In this document: one piece after another, positions 1 to 11,700 of the stretch
Layout: every line of letters begins with the position of its first letter
How positions within the stretch are numbered: the stretch's first letter is position 1
Source of the DNA: Liolophura sinensis
Lineage: Eukaryota; Mollusca; Polyplacophora; Chitonida; Chitonidae
Length of the DNA stretch: 46,401 nucleotides
Reading direction: 5' to 3'
NCBI RefSeq assembly: GCF_032854445.1
Contig: NC_088302.1
Location: forward strand, 48,090,645-48,137,045
The notes under the pieces: generated by a model
The model's input: only the letters and a program-made list of their open reading frames with translations
What the model was told of the DNA's origin: nothing
Databases searched by the model: none
Program-made: the position numbers and the translations under genes

Positions 1-1739
1 TATTCTTTAATATGGCGTTAAGCAGCTTTCAAATAAATGAATAAATGTAATGTGTGAAAGATTGCAGAGAAGGTTCAAAATGACATAGGCCTATTAGGAT
101 CCAATTTAGTTATCTGGCATATATGTTTGAGGTGGTGGTCTTCTTTTTCTGACACTGTTAACGCAAAAGTTTTATTATATAAAGACCCACTTTGCCTGCC
201 TGGTGTGAGCAATACTGCAATTAGTTGTGTCTATTGTTCTTTCTGCAGTTAAATTTTACTGGATGTTCTGTGTTCCTTTAAATAGGCATTAAATGTCCAC
301 TCGTTTTGTCAGGGTGTAATGAAGACAGAGAAGAGCTCTTCTAAACATATACCGTTTTACGCTCCAGTGGATTTACTCGATTAGCCATACTTAACTATAA
401 CTACATATATGCCCCAACGGTGATTTGGATATTTAATATTTCTTTCGTTACGATGTAGTTTGTTTAGATCTAATGTTTGAACTCAGTTTTACACCTGATT
501 ATTATTGTTGTTAAAATCCAATTATATTTTGTTGCAATGTACACTAGAAAAAAAGTTCCAACAATTGTATTAATAATAACAAAAATTGAAATAAGGTTTA
601 AATTCTGACAAAATCGCTTTTGTATGGGGCATTACATTTTATTTTACTAACGCCTTTAACTTATGGAACAGCCAAAATAAATCCCAGACTGACACAAATA
701 TGTGTCCGTGAGTTGTGAGTTGGGTATAATGTATGTAATCTAGTGACTTTCAATCTAGTTCATTGCATTTAATTAATGTTTACTGTTGTTGTTTTTTTTT
801 TGTCTTGAATTATGCGTAAACGTGTACGCTAAGTGGAGCCGTGTATTGCTGACATATCGATGCAAGGCCAATATTCATCATTCACAGATTTTTAACATAA
901 CTTAATTCACAGCAGCTATAGCCGATGATCTTTTTGCCTGCTGGCTCGTTAGAAGCATACAACGGCAAGCCTTGTTTTGCTGGTCATCATATAAATGTTA
1001 TCCTTTATATAGGTTGTCCGTACAGTGCTTTTAATTTTAGTCAGTGCGTGTCTGGCATGCTAATAGGAAAGTATTCGGCCGTAGCTTGGTCACCGTTACA
1101 GCACATACTATCGTTTTCTATGCTACCGTGTGTACAATTTACAAAAGCTTGAATGCCTGTTATATTACCCGAGGCGGGGAGAAGGAGGGGGGGGACACGG
1201 GGGGGGGAGTGTTAGAAAAAGTAAAGTGTATGTATACCAATAGCCCAGAACAGGGAATGGTGTTAAAGTAACCGGACCCGATGTTTTGACATTATAGCAC
1301 GTCGCGTGATGTATGTAGGCCTAAAAGACTGTTTTGTCGTTGGCGTGTTGTGGATATTGAGAGTAGGGAATTTCATTGGGCAAAATCATATTCTGTACAT
1401 CTACTTGTGCCCGTGGGATACAAGCTACACTGATTAACCACACTTTTGCAGTTCCTTCACAGTCACGACTAACAGGTGAGTTATTTACCTTATACCCAAA
1501 AGAGTTTATGTTTCATCCCGTGGTACATAGTGGAAAAATGGAGGGCAATAGTTGTTTCGATGAATGATATTATATGCATAAGATTCCGTAAGGCTGAAAA
1601 TACTAGTAATCAGCTGTTGGATGTGAGCTCACGGTAAGTTTTTATCAAATTATCATTAGTGGGGTGGATTTGAATGACTGGTCAAACAAAACTTACATCA
1701 ACACATCAGGGTTCAATTTTACCATGTATTGACATAATT
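1..1739. other. Upstream non-coding stretch
   Basis: AT-rich sequence with no recognisable gene or repeat family. The open frames are short and resemble nothing I know. A good splice-donor match (CAG|GTGAGT) lies near 1475 after a pyrimidine-rich CACAG, so a non-coding upstream exon of the SLC6 gene cannot be excluded, but nothing else supports it. Confidence 0.4.
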
Positions 1740-2018
1740 CAAATGCATTTGCACTGTCGGGAGACCTGGGATCAAAGCTTGGTCGCGTCACAAAGGCTTT
1801 AAAAATGGTACTTGTTGCTGCCTCTATTGGCGGAGGACTGGTTGGCCAGGTGTCAGTATAATGTAACTGGATGGGTATCATGATACTTCAGTGGCGGCAG
1901 TACTTTGGCACATGGACTCGCCCTGCCACAAGAACAGACAGTATATTACACACACCTGATGAATCCTCCTCATGTGACTGAAAAATTGTGAAGTATAACG
2001 TAAAAACCCAAGTATACA
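1740..2018 (+). repeat. SINE-like repeat, family B
   Basis: Shares ordered blocks with the copies at 6598-6862 and 7035-7350: a GGGATCAA-type box near the head, 'AAAAATGGTACTTGTTGCTGCC', a 'GTGTCAGTATAATGT' block, 'CCCTGCCACAAGAA', and a tail reading 'CATGTGACTGAAAAATTGT' followed by a diverged AACGTAAAAACCC. The GATCAA box resembles a tRNA-type B box, which suggests a pol III SINE. This is inferred from resemblance between copies in the window. Confidence 0.65.
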
Positions 2019-2594
2019 CTGATTTGTCAGTTCATACAAATCCATGTACAGGACCACGCATTCTAGATAAACAATATCTCAGTTACAGATACGCGTGTAC
2101 TTACATAAATATATAAACATATACATTATTGCCGCTACATATTGCAAAATCCTTATCTGCGTCATCTGACCTTTAAAGACTGGATATTTCACCTGCAGGC
2201 AGAATATCCTGTAATTCTACTGGCACAACAGAACAAACTCGTTTCTGGAACAACATTACCGCTAAAGACCGTAAACGCTCTCAACCTTGAACCCGTTCAA
2301 CGAAACAGTCGCAATTTGCGTCTTGCGTAATTTCCGTGACAACCTTTGGTGAAGAGATATGTCACCATGGTAAATGGGCTTGATGTTGCGTTGCGATAGA
2401 CCTTTTTAGAACAGAATTCAGAAAGCTTTCCGTCGATATATGTATACAGTAAGTTTACTAAAAGTAATACACACCCCTCATATAAAGCCTCTGTTCAAAG
2501 CTCGAAGAAACATCAGTTCACAAATCCCATTATGGGTATTACTGTAGCGTATATATATAGGCAGAATTCTGACTGTTGGTTGTTTTGTATATTA

Positions 2595-2708
2595 ATGTAT
2601 GTATGTATGTATGTATGTATGTATGTATGTATGTATGTATGTATGTATGTATGTATGTATGTATGTATGTATGTATGTATGTATGTGTGTGTGTGTGTGT
2701 GTGTGTGT
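2595..2708. repeat. Compound microsatellite (GTAT)n then (GT)n
   Basis: About 23 tandem GTAT units run directly into about 12 GT units. Both strands are open through the array, which yields artificial Met-Tyr-Val-Cys and Tyr-Ile-His-Thr peptides with no coding meaning. It sits at the tail end of the minus-strand family B element that follows and may have grown from that tail. Confidence 0.95.
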
Positions 2709-2710
2709 CC

Positions 2711-2885
2711 TTGAGGTTTAACGTCGTTCTGAACAATTTTTCAGTCATATGACGACGAGGAGTCATTGGTTGTGTGTACATAGACTGTGTTTTCTTATGG
2801 CAGGCCTACCGGCACTGAAGTGTCATGCCGAAGACTCCAGACATGACACCCCACCCAATCACATTATACTGACAACGGGGCAAGT
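2711..2885 (-). repeat. SINE-like repeat, family B, truncated
   Basis: Read on the minus strand it contains the 'GTCAGTATAATGTGA' block, a GCCATAAGAA block, and the family B end 'CATATGACTGAAAAATTGTT' followed by AACGACGTTAAACC. The tRNA-like head is missing. The adjoining GT/GTAT microsatellite lies where the element's tail would be. Confidence 0.65.
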
Positions 2886-5240
2886 CGTAAGAATTGGTAC
2901 TGAACTTATCCCTGAATGAACAAGAGTAAATATGGAGATATAAATTCACCGAGTAGTATCTCTCTATATTTGCTGTTTACATCTTGATGATGAATAAAAT
3001 GAGGTGTAATAAAATTGTACTAGACGTGACTGTGCAGATTCGAAACCTGACAACATGGTCTCTACCTGCATAGGAGCATTGAATATCATATATACGGTAC
3101 CTTTTTCCTCATTCTACATATATAAATGTTCAGGTAAGATGTACCTCCTGGGCTATAGACGGTCAGGTAGATAAGAAGGATCGACATTTTCAATGATCAC
3201 TGCCTAAAAATTTCTACATGTCGACTTGTTCGTATAAGGATAATCTGGAGATGTGCTGGAGACGGGGGCTTTATTGGTTCTCATTGTAATTCGTGTGCAC
3301 TGATTGTAGATGGTACCAACAGGTGCGCATAGATCCTTTAAAGCAAGACGCCATTTTGTATAAATGGTAGCCTATATAGATGCCAGAAGTGAAGAAGATC
3401 TTGTTTCTTCAACGTAAATGTAACTGTTATCGATGTAATTAATGAACGCATGCTGCAAATTAAGTCTTTGTGGAGAATTGTAGTTCATGTTTAGGGACTA
3501 TAGGGTCGCCCCAAGGCGATAAATATGTGTGCGTGAACATCATGAGATGTGTTTGTTGAAATGCATGAGTTGCTAAAAGTTTGCTTAGAGATGATTCCTT
3601 TTTTGTAACTGAACACGTGCATGATATATCCAAACCGACTCGACTTTCTCTTCCTCTGTCTTTACAAAGGATTAAAACGGTTGAAAACAAACTTGTACAA
3701 CGCCAGTCATGAGTTTAATTGTGATGTAAACAGGTGGTACATGAGTGTGACGGGTCGACCTGAACCACAGAGTGACCTATAGTGCCCTGCAGTATGTAAC
3801 TTTACAGTACATTGCGTTGTGACAATTGCAAGCGACAATTGGTTGCAAAAGTACAACGATTGTCTCCTGTTGCGTGTGTTGTGCACGTGGAGAAGCCTCA
3901 AACGCCTGATCCGACGACACAATCCACAGCTTAACCGAGACTGGGGGTACCACCTACCGAGCGCCTACAATGACCTCATCAGATTAGACAGTGACCGCCT
4001 TAAACCCTGAAGCCATTAACCCTGAAGTTAATATCTATATTACATTGTTGCCTGTTTTTGACACCACTCACTCTCTTACTGTATATATGTTGTCTTGTAT
4101 CTCTTTATGTTCATATGGTTTGATAACGATGTAAGAACCTACATGGAAACGTCACCAACACACAATAAATCCAGGAGTTGTTATCCATAAGTAATGCCTC
4201 TGTCAAGCCTGCAGGGAATATACCTATGCGACGTCACAAAGACAACGGGGGCTCGATCGTAGGGGAGTAGATTTTCTGATCACCAAATCCTATCACTTTC
4301 CCCACGTTTTTGACGTTTTAAACGATCGGAATCGATTAGGGGGTATCCAAACCATCTATGCGTAGTTTGGAACATCCAGCGCCGGGGTTCTACTTCAAGA
4401 CAGCTAGCCATATATCAATTGTGTTAAGCATTAGAGTCTAGCTCACCCTGGATAGCCTGCATGCGGTTTAAAGTTAAGTTTTCCCGGTATCTAACAAGGT
4501 GGCGTAGTTTCTTACAGATTCAGATTTCTCCATCCATAAACTTGACCCCTTGAAAGACCATTCAAAAAATTTAGATTTTAGATTATTTCTTTATCTTTGA
4601 TAAGATTTACAATTCTCAAAATACTTTTTTTCTGATTTTTATGGATTCTCGTGATCAGTATCAGATGCAATCAAAGCGCAACTGGGATACATGTTTTGAT
4701 TATCGACATCTTATAAATCAGCATTGTATTTGGCTACTGATTTCATTTCATTGGCATAAAACATTCCATTTTGGTAGACGTCTGGCGTCAGGAATGTCTG
4801 TTTTTAAGCATATAGATCCCTCAAGCTTATGTCCTGCTGCAGCGAAGGGGCTTTCCTCACACTATCAAGAATTAGGAAACACTTATTCGATAACAATTGT
4901 TCACTTTCTGCTGCCTTAAAACGGACTGTAGGAAATTCCTGGTAATAGGCCTGTTGAATAAACATTACTGCTAACATTTCAAATTTTTTTCGGCAGTGCT
5001 AGTTAACTGACACTGCTTTATGCATACTGCTTTTGTGGGTCTATACATAATGTGAAGAGATAAGTGTGTGTAGCAGTGATTGCCGCAGGCTTGTGTTCAA
5101 CACTAACCATTGCATCCTCCCCACCTAATTTACATATGTATAACCATTGTAAACGCACATTCTAGGTGGATTTTATTTCTTTGTATTAACAAAATAAAAT
5201 GTATGTATCTCACTTCGCTTAACCACATGCTGCTATAGTG
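2886..5240. other. Non-coding stretch upstream of the SLC6 gene
   Basis: No recognisable gene, RNA or repeat family in about 2.3 kb. Open frames such as those near 3819-4010 and 4641-4919 have no family resemblance and no splice or codon pattern that would argue for coding. Part of the promoter of the downstream transporter gene probably lies here. Confidence 0.4.
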
Positions 5241-5243
5241 TGT

Positions 5244-5251
5244 TTTATAAG
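5244..5251 (+). promoter_or_regulatory. Possible TATA-like element of the SLC6 gene
   Basis: The string TTTATAAG lies about 225 bases before the preferred start codon, with a pyrimidine-containing CCATCGCAACTC about 25-30 bases downstream where initiation could occur. AT-rich DNA gives such strings often, so this is only a candidate. Confidence 0.15.
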
Positions 5252-5422
5252 GCGTTCCGTTCCATCGCAACTCTTCGCCTTTTGTTCAACACCCTGTTGT
5301 GGAAGACGTTTTGATCTTTTGTACACTACACACTGGGGCATGGGGATGTGTTAAGTGAACTGGACCGTGAACTATACGACTCTTTTTCATTGCTGAGTGC
5401 CCATTAATGAATGCTCTGATTT

Positions 5423-5642
5423 ATGTTTGACCTCTTCCGTTTAATACACTGGAGCCCACAGCGCATCAACATGGCGCAGGATATGGAAGCCATAGCGAAG
5501 GATGAAAAAGACACGAGGAAGGATACCAGTGAAAGAGGGAAATGGCACAACTCCCTGGAATTCATGATGTCGTGTTTAGGCTTTTCTGTTGGCGTGGGAT
5601 CTCTGTGGAAATTCCCACACGTCGTCATGAGAAATGGAGGTG
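5423..5642 (+). CDS. SLC6 exon 1: N-terminus and helix 1
   Basis: Encodes the short acidic/basic cytoplasmic tail, the RGKW motif and the unwound helix 1 (SVGVGSLWKFP), ending inside NGGG at a GTGAGT donor (phase 1). The stretch from 5423 includes the upstream in-frame ATG; translation probably starts at 5471, where the Kozak context is better. Where most family members have G-L-G-N-x-W-R, this exon gives G-V-G-S-L-W-K, so both the Na1-binding Asn and the outer-gate Arg are changed. Confidence 0.92.
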
Positions 5643-5669
5643 GTGAGTTTGTTCACGCGGTACTTACTT

Positions 5670-5759
<90 letters not shown>

Positions 5760-8700
5760 AGGTTGTCACACATGTTTAGCTCGATCAGGCAGCCCCATAT
5801 AGACAACCTCCACAAACATGACAACTCGACAGTATGTCTGTGATATACAGCCCGCTGACCGGAGTATAGAGAAGGGACACCTTGCAACTGGATAGGAAAT
5901 CGCTGGTGTAGCAGTGAGGTGTAATTTTTTTTTATGCAGAAACACAAGTAGAACTTACTTTAATACGAAGTACAATTACTGAAGAACATGTGTGGGAAAA
6001 ATTGGAGTGATGCGATTTATATTTTCTGTTTTATCAAAAGACAAAAGTATTGTAAAAAGTAGATTTTGCTGTTTTAAGGCGTTTTCCTGTGGGAATTTCC
6101 TTCATAATAAAAATCATGTGATCATGTGAACCCAAATCATTTCCACATGTTTGATGTCTAGCTAGGAGTAGTAATCTATAACGAAGTATTGGGTTGGGTC
6201 ACCCGATCATATTGTTATAAAGCGAAAGAAAAAAACATAATGTGGAAGCTCAGAGGAACTCTGTATTTAACAGAATATTATCCAACATAATATTTCATAG
6301 GTTATACCACTTTCTCCACTTTGTGTGCTAACACGCGTGCCTTTTTAACCGTTGTGTTGCACAGATCAAAAAGTTCAATTCCTGTAATTGCGTACTTGTT
6401 TTAGTACTTAACAAAGTGAGGTATTAGAGGTGCGATTAAGTTGAACCATACAAGAATTTTTTTATATTTCTTCATACATTGTCAAGTTATATGTTAGGTA
6501 AGTTTAAATATATTATTGTAAATCTATACGGGCTATATATAGTAATCTTCCAATTAAAGCTTAACGCTGTTTACTTTAACTAACAGCCTCTCTTTACTGC
6601 CTCGGGTGACGCTCAGCAGTGAGAGGTCAGAGCAAGGAACATGGCTGGTTGGCCCGGTGTCAGTACAATGTGACTGGGTGGGGTGTCGTGTTTGGTGTCT
6701 TAGGCATAATGCTACAGTGGCGACAGTACTTTGGCATGAACTTGCCCTGCCACAAGAAGACACAGTATATGTACACACACCTAATGACTCTTCGTCGTCC
6801 GATGATTGAAAAAATGCTAAGTACGACGTTAAACCCCAAGCATGCATACATACACCCTCTCTTCCAGTTGCATTGAAGGAAAGGAGGCACCTGTTTATCA
6901 GTTTATCTTCGTAATAAATGTCTATTAAAGACACCGTTGTGCATCGACGGTAAAATTTGTAAGACAAAAGCTATTTCAAATAACAACATTATAACGGAAT
7001 GGGATATTATTATAATAAACTGATGGCAAGCAAGCGTCCGATTTGGGAGTGGTAGATCCAGGATCAACCCTGGGTCGAGTCACACCTAAGAAAAGAGGAA
7101 GTTGTAACTTCCTCGCTTGGCGTTCAGCATGAAGGGGATAGTGCAACGACTTGTTGACTCGTATCAGTATAATGGCTCGGGCGGTGCGGCTTACTTGCCC
7201 TCGGTAAGTCGTCTCAGTGGAGCAACACTAGATAAAAGAGCGGTGGAAATCCGTCCTGCGACAAGGAGGCATATTACCATAAGGATTCCTTCGTCGTCAT
7301 ATGACTGAAAAATTGTTGAGTACGACGTTAAACCCAAAGCACTCACTCACTCTGATGGCAAGCAACAAATAGTTTAGGTTGGCCTATTTCATCGGCTACA
7401 CCTGTTGCGTAACAAGTTCAAGCGCATACAGAAAAGCCTTTGCGTCAATTCACAGATGATCTGTCAGTGTAAGCAGGTTGGCAGTCGACCCGAGGGACGA
7501 TTTCGCATCTAGTTGCAGGGTGTCTTTTATTTACTCCTTTACTCTTTACGTCGTTCCATTGAAGGTACTTTACTTACATGACAAGTATATAGGGCCTACA
7601 TGTATACACATCAAAAAGTCGGTGCCGCAAGACTGTATACATCTACTGTTTGATTTTAGCACATTAAATTTTCTACAAGATATAATCACATAAAAAAGTC
7701 AGATAAATTTATTTACATGTATTTATTTGATTGGTGGTTTACGCCGCACTTAAGAATATTTCTCTTTAACAACAGCGGCCAGAATTATGGTGGGAGGAAA
7801 AACAGGCATAGCCCGAACGAAACCCATGATCATGTGAAGGTTTCTGCCACACCTTACCACAACCGCTCCTCGGTCACTGCGCCGCTCTGGCATGCTAATC
7901 ACATCGACCATGGAGTACCCATAAGACTGTTTGTTTTTGATTTCTTGGTTCCCACTGGCCAAAAAGCAATCAGCACCTATTACTTATTTTGATCGTACGA
8001 CGTTCCTGACGTATCTTCCAACTCCTACGCCTATATCACGGTCGCATTCACATCGGAAACAACGTTGTACTGAGAGGCCTAGATACCTGTGGATGTGGCC
8101 TACACAGAAGGACTTTTGTGTAGAAATACATTACTGTTAGTTACTTCATATTTGCTGAGAAGACTGTTATACCTAATGCATCTTTTATGGAATTTTGTTA
8201 CAGGAGCCTTTCTTATCGTCAGTGCCATTTTCATTGTTGTATGTGGCATTCCTCTATTTTTCCTTGAGAGCTGCATTGGGCAATACTTCTCAATGAGCCC
8301 TCTTAGATTCTGGAAAATGAGTCCGTTGTTTCAAGGTATGTGTAACTGGCCTTGCGCTTTGGTTGACAAGGCGGGACATCCTTTACCAAAATGTTTAACA
8401 TGTTCTTTTTTTCCCCCCAACATTAACCTTGAGGTACCAGCTGCTCCAGTCAAGTTACTTTGTTGTAAATTTCTCTTAAGCCGATGAATGACACCATATT
8501 ATTTATAAAGGTCATATAAAAGGTTATCAGACTAGTTTTTAACTTTGAGCAGAAATTTGTACAAATAAAGGAACCAATAAGGCTTTGCAAATTATCATAT
8601 GCAATGAGGTAACCTTTCCTGCGCAATGGAGACTCCGTTCCAAGCTGGTTTAAACAATGTTCTCTTATAATACATGTGTACGTCACCAGTTTATCCACAA

Positions 8701-11700
8701 ATCATCATCGTAAAGGTAGCAATGAACAAAATATCCTTTACAGCTTTGGCTGTCATTTTAGGCGAAAAATGTTCCCCAATGATCTAGCGTTCGTTTATAA
8801 CAGAAGGGCATAGTTCATCAGCGATTCGCCTCAAGTTTATAACAGAAGGGCATAATTCATCAGCGATTCTCCTCGAGTTTATAACAGAAGGGCATAGTTC
8901 ATCAGCGATTCTCCTCAAGTTTATAACAGAAGGGCATAATTCATCAGCGATTCTCCTCGAGTTTATAACAGACTTTCATAGTTCATCAGCGATTCTCCTC
9001 GAGTTTATAACAGAAGGGCATAGTTCATCAGCGATTCTCCTCAAGTTTATAACAGAAGGGCATAATTCATCAGCGACTCTCCACAAGTTTATAACAGAAG
9101 GGCATAGTTCATCAGCGATTCTCCTCAAGTTTATAACAGAAGGGCATAGTTCATCAGCGATTCTCCTCGTTTATAACAGAAGGGCATAATTTATCAGCGA
9201 TTCACCTCAAGTTTATAACAGAGGGGCATAATTCATCAGCGATCCTCCTCAAGTTTATAACAGAAAGGCATAATTCATCAGCGATTCTCCTCAACATGGG
9301 AATAACAACGAAGTATAACACGATGCACCTACGTGAGGATTTATCTTCATATTTTTTGTCCAATGTTTGGCGTATACAAATACACCTGTTGTGTGTCAAA
9401 TGTTTGGCGTATACAAATACACCTATTGTGTGTCAAATGTTTGGCGCATACAAATACACATGTTATGTGTCAAATATTTAGTGCTTAGCCTATACTACTG
9501 TGAAAATGAGTTTTATATTTTGGCAGGTGTGGGTATTTCCATGGTTCTGTTGTCTACCGTGTTTTCTGTCTATTATAACACGGTGACCGTCTGGACCCTA
9601 TACTACTGCGTCATGTGTTTCCGGCCTACACCTCCATGGACCACGTGTGGGCATGAATGGAACACTGAGGGATGCATACCGATATGGGACGTTAACGGAA
9701 CGATCAACGTTAACGCCTCGTCTAACCGCATCATGAATACCACCGGGGGAAGAGCCAGCATGCTTGCCACAGAGGAGTTTTGGACGTAAGGCTCAGAATA
9801 CCGCTCACGCTGTAATAGAACATAAGCTATAGGCCTATACACATGTGCGCCTTGTAACCGTGAGGCCCACGTTCATTCCCGAGTCCGGTCTGATATATGG
9901 CTTTACCTGAGCTAAATTGACAAGAGATCATATTTCACCGGTTAAATGTAGGGTAACCATTTGCCAATGATCACACTGTCATCACTGCTTTGGTTATTCC
10001 TGCATAAATCAGGATTATACTAGGGGACTAGGCATCCCCGAGATCCGGTCCCTTTATATTGTTTTAATGTTATTTCATGTTTAATATGATGACAACACAG
10101 AAGTTAGGGTAATTCTAGACCAGTAAATTGGAATAAATTGTAATTAGCATCACTGCATATTTTTTTTACCTAATTCTGCTTAAGCCATGAAGCGTGCAAT
10201 TTTCCACTATTTACGCATTTACATGATCAGCTATGATAAACCCTAAATAGCGCGCAAGCGCAACGTAATGATCCAGAAGCCTCTCGCCAATGCGGTCGCT
10301 GTGAGTTCAAATCCAGCTCATGCTGGCCTCCTTTCCGGCGGTAAGTGGGAAGGTCTGCCAGCATTCTGCGGATGGCCGTGGGTTTCCTCCGGGGTCTGCC
10401 CGGTTTCCTCCCAAAATAATGCTGGCGACCGTCTTGTAGGTGAAATATTCTTGAGTACGGCGTAAAACTCGAATAAAAAAAATAATTAAATAAAATATTA
10501 CTTTGGAATCTGCAATCTGCGTATTTTTTTGTTCATTATCAGTCAGTACAAGGTGATAGGACAAGATGTTGGACCCGGTGTCATTGTACATATATGTGGC
10601 GTCTAAAGCGTTGTCTTTCAGTGAGGCCGCCCTATAGATACACCGGCACTGGGGTTGGCTTGCTACACTGGAAAATCGCCATGAAATGAACGAAGTAATG
10701 TTGAATTCTGAAAAGGGCGTTATGAACCAAAGGCGAAAGCAGACAAAACAATTACATGAGAACAAAATTTCCGTTTCATAGCATCAGAGCCAAATGTCTG
10801 ACAGTTATCAGGAACATAAAATTTTTCTGCAAAATTTGTGCGTAATTACTTTGTCTCATGTTTCAAGGTCCAGTTTAAGCTTATTTTATTCACTTGGGAC
10901 ATTTGTTACCGTTTTTTGCACGCACCAGACAAAACGATAAAACTCTATGCTTGAAGCTTGCTAAATGTGAAGATATTTACATCTGTCATTCTAACTGTAT
11001 TTTTCCGTTTGAAGGTACAACGTACTGGACCTCTCGCGTGGATTTGAGTTTATGGGCACATTGAAGTGGGAACTGGCGCTGGCTGTGACTATCTCGTGGA
11101 CCCTTGTCTTCATCTGTCTCTGTAAAGGAGTCTTCTCTTCAAGGATTGTAAGTCAAACATTTTACCATGCAAATTCCTCAATATCCTGATATATCAGCAA
11201 AAAGTAATTCACATGATAAATCAAATCAAACAATAAGTCCGTCAACCCGTCCATCCATCATCCAACCGATAAATCAACGTATCAATTAATCAATGGGTCA
11301 ATAAATCTGTCTATTTTTCAACCCGTCCATCCATCAACCCGTCCGTCCATCATCCAACCAATCAATCAACGTATCAGTTAATCAGTGGGTCAATAAATCT
11401 GTCCATTCTTCAACCCGTCCGTCCATCCAATTACCCATCCACCACATTACTTAACTGATTATTCTGTCCTTACCGTGCATCCATCCATCCATCCATCAAC
11501 CATTTATTCGGTCATCGGTCAGTCCGTATCTCTCCTATAGGCGGTCTACATCACAGCTCCGGCCCCTTTTATTCTCCTCACCATACTGCTGATCCGGGCC
11601 TCGCTGCTGCCGGGGTCTCTGGACGGGGTCCTCTTCTACGTGACCCCTGATTGGGACGGGCTCAAATCCTACCAGGTAAGTAAAGGATCTGTTTGTCGAT

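Noticed and set aside
2532-2781. Open frames of Met-Tyr-Val-Cys and Tyr-Ile-His-Thr repeats on both strands
   Set aside because: They are translations of the (GTAT)n/(GT)n microsatellite.
5576-5947. 123-codon minus-strand frame across exon 1
   Set aside because: Most of it is the (TA)n tract read as Ile-Tyr, and it is antisense to a well-supported exon.
6554-6967. 137-codon minus-strand ORF
   Set aside because: It lies antisense over a family B SINE and has no recognisable domain.
8793-9294. CRISPR-like array
   Set aside because: The 42-bp units are contiguous with no unique spacers, and the host is a eukaryote.
10307-10765. 152-codon minus-strand ORF
   Set aside because: Its C-terminal third is the reverse of a family A SINE, and the remainder is not recognisable.
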